Of a stretch of 64,000 bases of DNA, positions 10,470 through 22,900 are shown piece by piece. Location: contig JAODTK010004032.1 in NCBI GenBank assembly GCA_026419785.1, positions 106,950 through 170,949 of the forward strand, given 5' to 3'. Source of the stretch: Sclerodactyla briareus (lineage: Eukaryota > Echinodermata > Holothuroidea > Dendrochirotida > Sclerodactylidae). The position numbers and the translations under genes were made by a program. The number at the start of each line of letters is the position of its first letter. Within the stretch, counting starts at the first letter, position 1. The notes under the pieces are model-generated. The model searched no databases. It had not been told where the DNA came from and was given only the letters and a program-made list of their open reading frames with translations.

Positions 10470-12400
10470 GCCAACGATGGGGAAGAGTGCTACACTGTAT
10501 ACAGTATAAGCACTCACTCAAACGTTTATTATTCTTGTTTAGTTAGAGTAGCAATTTCCCTGGCGTGAAGAGCCCAAGCAATGAAGGAATTGACTGAGCG
10601 GGGAGAGTGTGTTGTTCTCCTTCTTCCACCAAGGGTTTTTTGCGGGTGGGGGGGGGGGGGGGCTGAAGTTTCTACATCGTAACTGAGCGATCTAGTGAAC
10701 ACCTAAGCTGGAACTTCTAGTCATTTTAATCGAATGACAACAATAAAAAAGCGAAGTAAAAGGGGTAGCCTTTCTACAGGCAGGCCAAATTTATCTTACA
10801 AATAAATTGTTGAAGTGTGAAAGAAAGTGAATAAGAGAAATGTATTTTCAGTCTCTGAGAAAGCATTGGGCATGCCTAAGTTTCATTTGTAGGCTCGGAT
10901 TCCCCCTTCGGACCATACATGAACACATTTCGTTCCTTCCTACCTTTGCGGATGAAGAAAACCCCCATGACAACAATAAGGTAATTCTTAACATAGCTCT
11001 TTATTGGGATCCAGTCTCTTGAAACTGAATAGTTGGATACTACAGTAACCCCCCCCCCATTCCTTGGAAAATTTGAAAATGTGGCACTTGGGGTTGCCCC
11101 CCCCCTAGCTAGAAGTCGGGTTTTCCCCCAATCCCCCCCCCCCCACTATCCCCCCCCCCCCACACACACACACAGATTTCATGTCCTGGTGGAAGTTCTC
11201 TCCTCAGCTCCTCAGGGTGGTATATGACGAATAGGATTACCACCACGTTCAGGTCAATGTTCATATCGGGAGTGGAGGGGAGGGGAGGAGTGGTGTACAA
11301 ACCAGCCCCAACCCCCTCCCATCCTCCTTTGGCTACGGACATGGCACCAGTTTTCAGGCGATTCGAGCCAATTGCCAATTGATTTATTATCGTACGTTAG
11401 ATTGTTTCGCAATCTTCACAATTTCTGAAGTGCGCCACCATATTTCTCTGGCACGATGAGTGCGACGCAGCAGGCTGTTCGTCTGCCCAAAGTTCAGCGG
11501 AAGTCCACCAGGATTTCGCTCTATTCTCTGAACTTTTCATATTTCACCCGAACATCTGACGAACGATTCGGAGACGGTTCTCACCGGCTCGTGCTAGCCT
11601 GACTAACCTATTCGTATGGACAGCGGGCGCTGGCAAAGTAGTGAGTGTCCAATGGCTGTGTGCTATGGTTCACTTTTGAAACAGTTAACGCCTCTCGAGC
11701 GCCCCATATGAACGGTCAGATAACACATAGTATGCCATGGATTCGGTGTTTACTTACACCAATTGTAATTTTGCATTCAAGCATGAACGTTAACTCCAGC
11801 CGTTAGTGAAAGTACTGTGAGTGCTGAGAGTTCGGACTGATTCCATACATGTACAGTTGCACACTGCCTTATATTCAGTCAGTCACTTTTCAGATTTCAT
11901 TTGTTTCATGTTTACCATAGATTCGACGAGCTCGGGACGAGACAAGACTTCGTCGACCTTGACTTGAGAAGCCAAGGGAAATAAACTCAAACAAACTTTA
12001 TAGAGAATCTGCTGCATGCCCTCCGTATATCTGTGCTGTGCTGTCTGTACCTTTATTACAATATTCGAACGGACAAAACGGGGAGACAAGATGGCTGCAT
12101 GAGCTAGCTGCACACCCAAGCTGAACATTAGGCTACTATCTGACTATAGCGCACAAAATACTTACCATTTCTCGAATCGAATTGGATTTGTTTTCGAATA
12201 AGGGTGCGTTCAAAAATGACTAATGGACTACATGCGTAACCAGGCTATACTCCACGGTGATTAGAAATGTGAGGACTTGTCACTAGGACACATTACCTGA
12301 CCAAGTCACGTGGCGTCGGAATTACCAAACATTATATATCATCATATGTCAATATATATGCACAATGCATTACATCAGATGACATCCTAAAACGTGCGAT
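10470..12400. other. no gene recognised; poly-G and poly-C tracts
   Basis: A G run lies at about 10,647-10,663 and C-rich runs at 11,046-11,059, 11,096-11,105 and 11,128-11,160, followed by a short CA repeat. Open frames here contain these tracts or have antisense frames of equal length. Nothing identifiable. Confidence 0.55.
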
Positions 12401-12419
12401 CGGAAACGTCTCGGTAGCT

Positions 12420-12880
12420 GCGGGGGAATTTACCTTGGATGACCTCCATATGAGCTTCTACATATTCACGACCACTAACTGACTGTATGTACTATGTTAA
12501 TTCAAATCTGACACTGTTCCTCATTTGACCTCGTTGACCTTGCATGACCTCCAAATGACTCTCGACATATTTGGGAACAAAAGTTGACCATATGTAGGCC
12601 TACCAAGTTTCATTCGAATAACCTCTTCAATGACCTTTTGGCAATATTATTGGCAATATTATTCATTATGTATCTCAACTACCAACCCCATAACATCTAT
12701 GGTTCGAGTGATATTCAAATTTAAGCGATCTGACCTCAAATGACCTCGAATAACTTCCAAAATAAACCTTCGAAAATCCTGCCAATACCGGTAGATGTTG
12801 ACTAAATATCTCAACTGTCACAGTAGCATGTGCGGTTTTGAAATATACGAGCATTTAGGTAATTGGACCTCACATGAGCT
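12420..12880. repeat. TGACCT-rich degenerate repeat
   Basis: TGACCT and close variants recur through this stretch. TGACCT is at 12,526-12,531, 12,535-12,540 and 12,545-12,550, with 3-base and 4-base gaps. Phrases like TCAAATGACCTCGAATAAC repeat loosely. The pattern returns at 15.6-16.8 kb and at 41.88-42.05 kb, so this is a dispersed family. It is non-coding as far as I can see. Confidence 0.6.
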
Positions 12881-12974
12881 TGGATAACCTCCTAAGGACC
12901 TTAACACTGTTTCCAACTGAAATGTTGACCTCATATCCCAACTTGGACATGAACATGTCTACCACATTGGCCCT

Positions 12975-14690
12975 ATACCTATTGCTATATTTTGCCCAGC
13001 CCAACTTTATATGTACCCAGCACAACTCATTCCCAGCCCCCCACATTTGCTATATGTAGCCTACCCAACACAATTTTGTGTGTACTCAGCATAACTCAAA
13101 TCCAGGCCTGGTAGCAGTGAACAGTGGAAACACACTTGAACTGCCTGTGAATCCATCTTTGCTTCAATTCATTCCACCGTGGATGTAGTTCCACACAGGG
13201 CTACAGTCCAGCCAGCACCTACATAATGAGAAGGTAATTGCAGATCTGTGAATCCCCCATTGCCTAGACTTGCCCAAGTCTCTCGTGCATAGGTCTTAAA
13301 ACATATCCGAGACGGCAGGCACCACTACCAGTGCTTCTCAAATCCAGTCCGTCCCTCGGATCTGCTGCAAAAACTGATCTCCGTGCGAAACGATCAGAGT
13401 GTGTTTCATATAAAGGGCGTACTACAGTGGGGCTCTGATTAAGGCAGAATAGGAATAGGCCTATAGGATGAAACGTTCACGAGAGACTACCCATTGTCTC
13501 AAATCATTCCACCATGGATACAGTTCTACACAAGGCTACAGTCCAGTCAGCACCTACATAATGAGAAAGTGATGACAAACTTCCCATGGAGAGCAAGAGC
13601 TCTAAGGGAATGACTGTGGGACAATCACTGGCGTAAATAATGGGATTTCATCTACTCACAGTCCGCCAAAAAATGTCACTTGCCCCACAGTAGCGAGCTG
13701 CACCCATCCGTCAAGTTTCAAACTGATGGCATGTACGGTCTAGAATTCATGATTGAATGTGTAGCAACTCCATTCCTATGCATAGGGACATATTCACCTC
13801 AATTATTAGTATCGCCCAGGCAGGTGTGCTTATGTTAATTAGCCAAATTAAGCACGTGGGTCATATGCTCAAACTTTTCACGAGGTCGTCGACAATACAG
13901 GACTTCTTTTATACCGCGAGTGTTCCGAGTTTAGTACTAGGATGAGCGTAAACTAACGATAGACGGACATTTATAGTTACCTCAGTTTAGTTCGCGATAC
14001 ATATTTACAGTGTACGTGGACATATTACATGATTTATTCGTGACTTTCATGAGTTTATTCACGTCTTGACACAAGGGAGGTTTCAGTTAAAAGCCACCAC
14101 TTAGCCAACGCCCTGTATAGTATCACTGTATATGAACAGTAAAAGGTCTAGCTAGTAGCATTAGTGCAGTGTAGTCTAGTATCGCTTAGTACGTTAGATG
14201 CGGTACGCCGCCATTATCATTTTCGGCGATCACCTGCTCTGCTTCAGGACTAGAACCGAGGAAACGAGCAAAGGACTGAGGAGGGTAAGTGGCAAACTTT
14301 AGTACCGATTATCGATCCCTCCTGAGAAAAAATGTGATGAACAGATCGGACGAACACGACGAAAAGAAGAATTTTTGATATATACCACATTTATCTAATA
14401 TTCGCTATATGTGCCCTGCACAGCTTCATATGTACCCAGCATTACTCATTCCTAAGGCTGTATATTTGTTCTATGTACCCAACACATTTTATGTGTACCC
14501 AGCACAACTCATTCCTAGGTCTGTAACAGGAACAGTGGGAACGAACTTGGAACTGCCTGTGAATCCCCCAGTAACTCAGCCTTGCCAATAGCATCATCCG
14601 CACACCTAATCGCATGTACGGTTCAGAAGTTAGGAGTGAATGTGATAAACAGATCGGACGAACGAACTAACGAACGGAGAGACATGACGC
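12975..14690. repeat. degenerate repeat block, copies about 0.4-1.4 kb apart
   Basis: TATGTACCCAGCACAACTCATTCC at about 13,010 returns near 14,428 and 14,495 with small changes. AACTGCCTGTGAATCC at 13,139 returns at about 14,551. CAGTC(C/A)AGCACCTACATAATGAGAA-like phrases occur at about 13,205 and 13,545. GATCGGACGAAC follows ACA at 14,345 and 14,653. These are old copies of one complex repeat family. No protein signal. Confidence 0.55.
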
Positions 14691-15195
14691 GTGATTTCTG
14701 AGTACTTACCGGAATGTTCCAGTTTTATTGACATCTTCTTAACCTTTTACCAGTTAGCAGACTGGCTGTCACCTCATCCGCCCTGCAAAAACAAAGATGC
14801 TATATAAACACATATGTAGTGCACGTGATCGGTGATCTCTATTTGTAACTATCACTGTAAACATCACCAGTGGCATAATTATGGTTGGCTCAATGAATAA
14901 TCTCTACAGAATACAATTTAGTCTGATATACGTAACTGGTTTTTGAATTTGTTATTCATATTCGGATGCATCAGAAAATGTAAACGGGGACTTCAAAATA
15001 CCCAACTGTTTCATTCGCAATGGTCATTTAGCTTAGCCACGCTCTTCTGGTGGGCGGCTATTCCATTCAGCAAGTGGGTGAATAGAGTTGGGTGTCACAG
15101 ATTATTGTCTTCTCGCCTGAAATTCATGAAGAAACCTGGCGATCAGCTGATACGGATCACTTCGCCAGTTTGTTGTGCATATGTGCGAATGTTTT

Positions 15196-15245
15196 TGTGT
15201 TCTGCGTGTGTGTGTGCTTGTGTGTGTGTGTGCGCGCGGCGCGCG
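15196..15245. repeat. (TG)n tract
   Basis: An imperfect GT/GC alternating run. Alternating purine-pyrimidine sequence of this kind can form Z-DNA. It generates the cysteine- and valine-rich peptides of the open frames here. Confidence 0.75.
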
Positions 15246-15344
15246 CGTATGTGTGTAACATCTCTTGTCGGTAAAGGTGTCCGAAGAACGTAAGCATTTA
15301 TCAAGTTCGAATTAGGCACTTGGGTTGCTCATGTGGAGAGAATG

Positions 15345-15660
15345 AACCCTATTGTTTTCAGTGTCAGTTGAAGCTCATGTGAGGTCACGACAGGGCAAAG
15401 CGTCAGCACGATATCTTATGAATGCAAGTATCCATTACGTTCACATCAGGTATGTGGGTTGCATGTATGGCTAGGAAGAGCCCTATTGTTCTTCGTCTTA
15501 GGTCAAGCTCATGTAAGGTCACCACAAGATAATTCTGTATTTTGGCAACGAATCATTCCAGAGCGATGTCATGATGGAAAATTTCGTTCTTCTAGGTAAA
15601 CTATATCTATTGACCTGCTCTGCCCATTTCATATTTTGACCCCATTTGACCTTTTGATAT
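15345..15660. repeat. subrepeats of about 134 bp with AGGTCA
   Basis: CCCTATTGTT at 15,347 and about 15,481 each precedes GTCAAGCTCATGT(G/A)(A/G)GGTCAC-like sequence. GTAAACTATATCT at about 15,597 then starts the motif that opens the larger tandem duplication. The unit belongs to the same TGACCT/AGGTCA repeat family. Confidence 0.5.
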
Positions 15661-15732
15661 CGTGATATTTACTGCTAATTTTCTTTTTTGATGATTGGAT
15701 TTGTATTGATGAGACAAAAAATGAAGTTAATC

Positions 15733-15762
15733 GGGGGGGTGGGGGGGGGGGGGGGGGGGGGG
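15733..15762. repeat. poly-G tract
   Basis: About 29 G broken by one T. It has strong potential to form a G-quadruplex. Proline-rich frames antisense to it are artefacts. Confidence 0.85.
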
Positions 15763-16171
15763 AAACTAAGGTACACTCGACTATTCCAAGAAATGATCCT
15801 TTCTGAAATAAATTGAAATAAATTGATAATAAATATGAAATAAATTTCAGTAGTAAATTTGACGTTTGCCATTGACATCTTGGCACACAACATTTTGGAG
15901 GATGTCATAATGGAGTTTTGTTCGTCTAGGTAAACTATATCTGGTGACCCACTCTGACCTCATGTGACCCTTTGACCGTATTTAACTATTGGACCTAGTG
16001 ATTGAGGGAAGTCTTAGCAATAACGAACCATTTGGGAGGGATGTCGCAATGGTAAGTGTTGTTTGGCTTGTTGACTATATCGGATGACCTACTTCGACCT
16101 CACTTGATCTTTTGACCTCGTGACCATGCGTGCCAATTTTTTGTGAGACCAGAATGGTCCAACTAGACTCT

Positions 16172-16405
16172 ACGACACTACTACTACTACTACTACTATA
16201 GTAGTAGTAGTGTAAGTAGTAGTAGTAGTAGTGTAGTAGTAGTAGTAGTAGTGTAGTAGTAGTAGTTGGGTCTCGTCTATCCGACATGCTCGGTGAGCAA
16301 CCTCCGCCACGTATCACGATCTTGCGCAAGTGTTATTGCTTCCTCAAAACTGTTAATGTTGATGTCCCTGAATTACGATTTGATTTTTCCGAGCGAGGTA
16401 GTCAC
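16172..16405 (-). mobile_element. minus-strand LINE 3' end with trinucleotide tail, copy A
   Basis: On the minus strand, EAITLAQDRDTWRRLLTEHV can be read with one frame change (about 16,275-16,345). LAQDR..WR.L is the usual last block of RTE/Jockey-type RT ORFs. A stop, TRPN and a TAC/TAG trinucleotide array (16,172-16,268) follow, so the array is the retroelement tail. The block MSLNYDLIFP on the plus strand is a shadow. Only about 130 bases of body remain. Confidence 0.5.
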
Positions 16406-16821
16406 AGCTCACACAGAGCGCACACGCAACAACACTACTGTTGCAGGTTATTTCAAACAGTTAATGTCGAGACAGTCTAAAACACTGAAATATACATTTG
16501 ACGTTGGACATTGACATCTTGGCAACAAAACATTTTGGAGGTGATGTCATAATGAAGGTTTTGTTCGCGTTTAGGCAAACTATATCTGGTGACCCACTCT
16601 GACCTCATGTGACCCTTTGACCGTATTTAACTATTGGACTAGTGATGAGGACTTCTTAGCAATAACGAACCATTTGGGAGGGATGTCGCAATGGTAAGTG
16701 TTGTTTGGCTTGTTGACTATATCGGATGACCTACTTCGACCTCACTTGATCTTTTGACCTCGTGACCATGCGTGCCAATTGTTTGTGATGACCAGATTCG
16801 TCCAACTAGACTCTACGACAC

Positions 16822-17050
16822 TACTACTACTACTACTACTACTACAGTAGTAGTAGTAGTAGTAGTAGTAGTTAGTAGTAGTAGTAGTTAGTAGTAGTAG
16901 TAGTTGGGTCTCGTCTATCCGACATGCTCACTGATCAACATCCGCCACGTATCACGATCTTGCGCAAGTGTTATTGCTTCCTCAAAACTGTTAATGTTGA
17001 TGTCCCTGAATTACGATTTGATTTTTCCGCACAAGGTAGTCACGGGTCTC
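16822..17050 (-). mobile_element. minus-strand LINE 3' end with trinucleotide tail, copy B
   Basis: Copy of the previous entry within the second tandem unit, with the same tail composition (16,822-16,905). The body reaches a little further, ending in sequence related to CTAGTTGGGAGACCCGTGAC on the minus strand. Its duplication with the flanking TGACC sequence shows that the tandem duplication came after the insertion. Confidence 0.5.
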
Positions 17051-17287
17051 CCAACTAGGCTCCAACCACGAGTCTGGACACACCCTCTAAACACTGAATA
17101 GACATTTGCACGTTGGACATTAGCCATCCTTGGGCATGACAGTTTAGGGGGTGCTGAGACTGGAGATGGGAAAGTTGTTCATCTGGGCGAACTACACTGG
17201 CAGGGGAGGGATGGTGATATCACAGCAGCCTCTATGAAGTCCTTCTCACGCCTAATTTTTTCTCTCTTGTCTGCCTTGGGTCCCTAG

Positions 17288-17376
17288 CCAGTGGTCGCGT
17301 CCTTGCTTCTGGCTTTTGGCAGGTATGTCCGTACGAGGGCATCCGCCTGACCAATAAGGACTACAGCAGCCAACAG
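17288..17376 (+). other. isolated exon-like segment (uncertain)
   Basis: A pyrimidine-rich stretch (about 17,251-17,285) ends in AG at 17,286-17,287, then an 89-base open segment ends at a GTAAGA donor at 17,377. One frame reads SGRVLASGFWQVCPYEGIRL and then TNKDYSSQQ. No neighbour exon was found and I do not recognise the peptide. It may be chance. Confidence 0.2.
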
Positions 17377-17389
17377 GTAAGACTTATTA

Positions 17390-19480
17390 ATGAATGGACC
17401 TATATGACACAGTAAAAAAATGTAATGATATAAGTCGTACTCAGTCAACTGCTATCCTATTACCGAAGAGACACTGTATTGTGTAACCTATGTCTTTTGT
17501 AAATTGAAATGTCCGATCGCTGTAGCAGTCCTACTAATGTTACACGAAGTACTACACGGAATCACAGTGTTGCGTTCTTGCTTGTAGTTGCACTAGTAGG
17601 TGGTGAGGCACGGCAGGTGATGATGAAAAAAAGGGTTTCTCTGATGATGCCCTAGCATACGTGTTTAACGTTATAGGTGTGTTCCATCTTCGCGAAGGCA
17701 GTATTTGTATTATATACGAGACTCAATCACGTTTCATAACCTGTACAACGGATGTTGCAGACTGGAATGTCTATGCGTCAGTTCCCGTTAGTATAGCTTA
17801 GTGACGAACGTACTAAATGCACATGCGTTTCTCATCCTCAACATTCAACATTCAACATTATTATCTCACGCAAATGAACTAGACGTTCTCGGAGAATTTG
17901 TTCAGAGCTTTTGCTGCTTCCATATCTGTAGTTATCAAATTTATCAAGAATCAAGCGGATTCCCAATTCTCGCACAATTTTGTTGTCACTTTAAATTCTC
18001 CATGCCTTCCTCTTACTGTGCATCATCTCTTTTATCCTCGCTGTCATCCATTGGCTTTGTCATTGTTCCCTCTGTACAAAATAATTGACATGCTCGCGTC
18101 TTCAACTGTAACCAGACACTCCATTATTCACTGTGCGTACTCCTCGTACATTGTATTTGTCATCGATTTGTCTTCGAAGTACAAGAAGAATACACAGGCT
18201 AAATATCACCAGAGTAATGCACTGAAGGAAACCTTGGGAACAAAACATAACCTTTATTTTAGTCTCGAAATTGACGATTGCTTCTATTTTGACGTCATCC
18301 TGACTTGCCAAAAGCCTATGTCGAGTTCGCATTTGCTAACTCCAAGATGATTATTTTCTACGATCTCCCTTACCGACGTTCGTAATCGGATCCGACAGCT
18401 AACCTATTATCAGGACATCAGGGAAGGGTTAACTCGTAGCCAATTGTCAGAAAATAGGACTGCACGTTTCCGATTCGTCCAAGAAGGATGATTCAACAGT
18501 TTCTCGTAAAGTATCGCTGTATACTTTTCTGCGTCGATACGAGTCTCTGGCTTGGCTCCGCTTTGGAGGCCAGAAAACAACATGAAATTACAACTATGAC
18601 GCCTCAACTACGACACAACGACACTTGTATCTCATGATCGGCCCTTCGTCATTGAGAATGATCCCATGGTTACCCCTTGAAGGCAATGCGAAGCCAAAAT
18701 GTCAAAACTTCAATCAAAACCACTCTGGAAACTCCGTGCAACGGTTATACGACAGTGTATTTGATTTTCGATGTTCTACTGTAGATGATGTGAAGCAAGG
18801 GGACAACGAAGAAATAGGCTGCCACGGACAAAGATAAGTGGGGACATTGGTCTTCTGCCTTATGCCAGCTCCTTCCAGGCGGAGGTGAATCCAAGGAGAG
18901 GTTGACACTTCTTCGAGGAGAATTCAATGTGAAATACAATTTTTCTTATTGGTCCATCAACATAACAATCGTTAGTTCGTAACGTAACAGCCGTGAAATA
19001 CCTTTGGACCGTTCTGTGTAATGCGAATCCATTGAGGATGCTATCATCAAAGTATTTGTGGTACGCACATGAATGTAATATATACGCAAGTATTGAAGGT
19101 GATTATTGGGAGTGATGACAGTTCTAGGGAACCATGCCTGCTACAGCATTGAACTAATACTTTATCATCCTAACGTCCCTATTAAAGGTGAACACACACG
19201 TTTCAATTGAATGAAGTAGACCATATAGACAACGCTGCTCCACTTTCGTCCAATTCTAAGACTGCAAATACCGTCGTTTGCAAAATGTTAGGTAATCTAT
19301 TTTCGGAGAAAAGCTCTGAATAACCCGCATAACGGTCTCCTTTTACTGCTACGCGAATTGTTCATCAATTGAGAAATTTCACAACCACCACTCCTATTGT
19401 TTTACTATATATATACACAGGTTAGGCCTACTTTTATTTTTCATATCGGCCGAAACTACACTATATTTATTGAACTGCTC
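17390..19480. other. no gene recognised
   Basis: Open frames up to 150 codons (17,898-18,350) have antisense frames over the same bases, no motif, and no coding-like context. No repeats are evident at reading scale. Confidence 0.5.
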
Positions 19481-19494
19481 AGACTATCAGTAAA

Positions 19495-19915
19495 ACCAGA
19501 CGACATGAACACAATACACCCATTCTTAGAGGTTTACACTGGTTACCAATTTAGTATCGTTCTCAGTACAACATTCCTATTCTTACCTACACATCTCTTC
19601 ATGACATACCTCTGGTTACCTTGGTGGCAAGATTGTGTATCGCCCTATATGTTACCATCATATCTTCCATCGAATTCAGGCTTAATGTTCCGGCCTGTCG
19701 AAGAAAATTCTATGGTGAGAGGGGTTTAGGTTGTAGCTGCTAGGTTGTTTGAATTCTCTTCCACAACACATCCTCTCCTCTAGCAGCCTAAAATCCGTCA
19801 AGAGTGAAGTGTAAAAGAATCTACTTTTGTTTTGGTATGTCGTGGTGTTAAGCGCATCTTAGGCACCCTTGACTCATCAGGGCGCTACATGAATTGTGTA
19901 TATTATTAACATCAG
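19495..19915 (+). mobile_element. CR1/L2-like LINE 3' fragment
   Basis: Read across frames: RGLHWLPI-like sequence (about 19,530-19,555), LTYTSLHD (about 19,580-19,605), KFYGERG (about 19,705) and LNSLPQHILSSSSLKSVKSE (about 19,752-19,807). This is the order of the C-terminal RT-ORF block (LHWLP...TYKSLH...YGERAFS..A..L.NSLP..I....SL..FKS.L). A 3' UTR follows with AGCGC at 19,851 and GGCGCT at 19,881, as in the other LINE tails. Multiple frameshifts and stops; inactive. Confidence 0.65.
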
Positions 19916-19919
19916 CATC

Positions 19920-22900
19920 ATGCAGCATCATCTTGCTGACAGGCTAACACGTTTACAACACAGCACCAGCGAGGTGCCAGTCTCATGCACAAGCGTTTTT
20001 AAGATCGGTGCTATTATACCGACCTATCAGGTAATTGGGTTGTACTGTAACCATGGGTAACCAAGAGTGATATTCCATTTCACACTCCTCAGAGAACCCG
20101 AAAGTGAAAATGTTCAGTGATTGCTTGACTCATGTTTGATAACATGACAAATGTTGACGAACACCAAATTTCAACAAAAGATCAAACCAAACATTTTCGA
20201 CTGGGATATCTATATACAAGGGTTTTCTAATGTTGACATTGCTGATCTCTGATAGCCTTCGATCTGAACCAGAAACATAAGCTTGATGTACACATCGCAG
20301 GGAAATATCTACCAAGCATAAGCTTTATGTGGTCGAATAATCCTGTTTACAACCCAAAACATTTCAAAAATATGAGTTCTTCAAAAATATTTGACATTTC
20401 ACTAAAAATGACTCACGGTATTCACGGTATTCACCAACACCAAAGGAACTCTGTACTTTTGATGAGAAGACAACCAGTAAACTTCAACTTGATCAGATCA
20501 ACCATTCTAGACTTATCGTTTTTATTTATACTTCTGACTTTGACCTCTGTTGACTTCAGCTGACTTTTGTCCTGAGCTTCATCAGTCCAGACCTGACAAA
20601 ATATATATTTTTCACCAAAGCTGACTCCCATCTATACCGAAAACAATAGGGTCCCTGTGCTCTTCATAAGAAAGCTACACACACAAAACTGAACCTAATA
20701 TGAGCATATCGGACGTATCGTGTTTACGATGCTTTCAGACTTTTTATCTCTGGTGACCTTAGATGAACTCTGACCATACTCCCAAACGTACCATGTGCAT
20801 GGAACACACATACCAAGTATGAAATTCAGTCATCCCGGTGGGGTCGAGTTATCGTGTTTACGAGGTAAAATCGGGTTATCGTGCACCCCATGGGAATAAA
20901 CCTATAACTGGCAGGTTTGGGTAAAAATAAAGGGGGAAAACAATTAGCGCTGTTAAGAGATCGTGAAAATGTCCCACGTGTCATTTTGTATGCAAATTAG
21001 TGCCGCCATTATCGGAAAATCAGATTTTCACTACAACAAATAACGCAGATACCTCCACAAACACGGTATCTAGGCCAACATTTGAGAGGCAAAGCACTCA
21101 AGTAAACTGTTTTCCAAGAAACCACAGATGTCGCTCTTAAGTGTTCTGTAGGCAATATGCTAAAAAATACCACAGACATTGCTTGGAAAATAAAATACTG
21201 TCAAAAATGTGTAAGTGCGGTAAAATTGAAGTAGCTTGGCTTAGGGTGAGTTATATTCGAACCAGAATCTCAGGGGGCTCAAGTGATATGTTTACCAAAG
21301 TAAGGTTATTTAACTCACTTCTTTCCGACTTCATTCAAAGAAGGAATGCACTACAGGGACGATTTTGACTCGTGAACGTACAGTGCGAGGCTTCAATGTG
21401 TACTTTCAACGTGACGAGAAACGGACAGAGAATGTCAACAGAAATTCCCAAACTATCCCATCTCAGTAAAGTGGGAGCAAAGTTCAGAGGACTCATCAAG
21501 GGTGGAATGGGATCGAGACGACTAGTCGAACGGAACAATCTACAGAGAAACGCTGAATAAGGCAACGTGGGCTTCCCACAGTCCTCCCTCTGACAATATT
21601 TCTGCAGGTTACTACCTTTTGTGAAAGAATTGGTTCATATTGACAGCCATTCAGAAGACTACGATGGAGTAAGATGACTACGATGATTTACGGATATATA
21701 TTAGTAAAATATGATGTGCACGTTATAGCCAGTTATAGGTCGGTTTGGTTCCTGGAACAGCCTCGGGCTTCGTGAGGGTCACAGCTGCCTGTTCTGTTTT
21801 AGGAGGGTTGTCATCAGTATTGTAACTTCCTCTGTGAGGCGCCTCCGGGCTCTGACGATATCCTTGTAGGGGAGTATACTCATGATTGATCAGGTAACAA
21901 TGGTCGACCTGTGCAGGTGAGGCTCTCGTATGGCCACTCACTCAGTTTCCTTGGTCTTGATGGTAACGCCAATTGAGCGAATAATGGGACTACGGATCAT
22001 CAACACTGTGGGTGAACCATCCGTACTTCGCAGTGCATGCTCCGGTTGCGTTCAACTCGGTTCGGTGTCCGATGAAGTTCCCACTTGTGTCTCGAAGATC
22101 ACTATAAGCGATGTCAATGCCTAATGGAGCCGGCAGTCGTAATGACAGCAGTTTTAGGATACTTGACTTCGCTAGAAATCCTGGCCCTGGGATTGCTGGA
22201 TTATCCATGAAGTCGGTTTAGTTAACAGAGTGGCGAAAAACTATTCGCAGTTGCCTCATTGGACACTCCATACGCTGTATATTGCACCGATTTATTCCCA
22301 GATTCTCCACCATTTTTTGGGTAAAAAGCTCAAACCAAGTCTGAATAACCAGCTCTACCAACTTGGATCTTGTTTTCCACTGCTGATGCTTTATGTCGAT
22401 GACATTGGAGACTCAAGTGACTAATCTCCATTTTGTACTTCATTACTGAAGAGTGAGATGCGAATCTTTCTTTGTTATCAAACACATGTACTTTTGAAAC
22501 ATTTTTGTTCTGAGTTGCTTCTTCATTTCATTCTACGAGTCCGTCGAAGATCGGCTCGACTAGACCAATAATAGAGCACCTACACTGATCTCGCTAGAAT
22601 CCGATCGACACACTTCATAGAGAGAGGGGGAAACAACTGTGATAGGATCACTGGTGGCAGGCCTACTACATATCCATGGAAATACAGTCCGGCATTCTTA
22701 TGAAGCGAGAGGATGTTCCAGGAATCGGAACCGGAGAGCAGAGAGGTGGACGACGCCTCGGCACCACCGGCACAGTGCCCACTTCTCGACAACGCATGTC
22801 GGAGCCTTCTCACTGTCCGGAAATCTCGGAAATCTGTCACTTATTATTTATACATCGCGCCGCACACGGTATGAGCCAGCGTCAGCACGAGCACAATTCA

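Larger units (their letters stand above)
15861..17210. repeat. tandem duplication, unit about 640 bp
   Basis: Copy A starts at 15,861 and copy B at 16,500; a partial third copy starts near 17,109. Each full copy has, in order, ATTGACATCTTGGCA, ACTATATCTGGTGACCCACTCTGACC, GCAATGGTAAGTGTTGTTTG, ACTTCGACCTCACTTGATC, a TAC/GTA microsatellite and TTGGGTCTCGTCTATCCGACATGCTC. Copies are closely similar except for a replaced segment near 16,404-16,480. The unit is composite: TGACC-rich sequence plus a minus-strand LINE 3' end. Confidence 0.85.

Noticed and set aside
14200..14292. possible 5' UTR exon with a GTAAGT donor at about 14,287
   Set aside because: It sits inside the degenerate repeat block, and no TATA, start codon or downstream exon could be supported.
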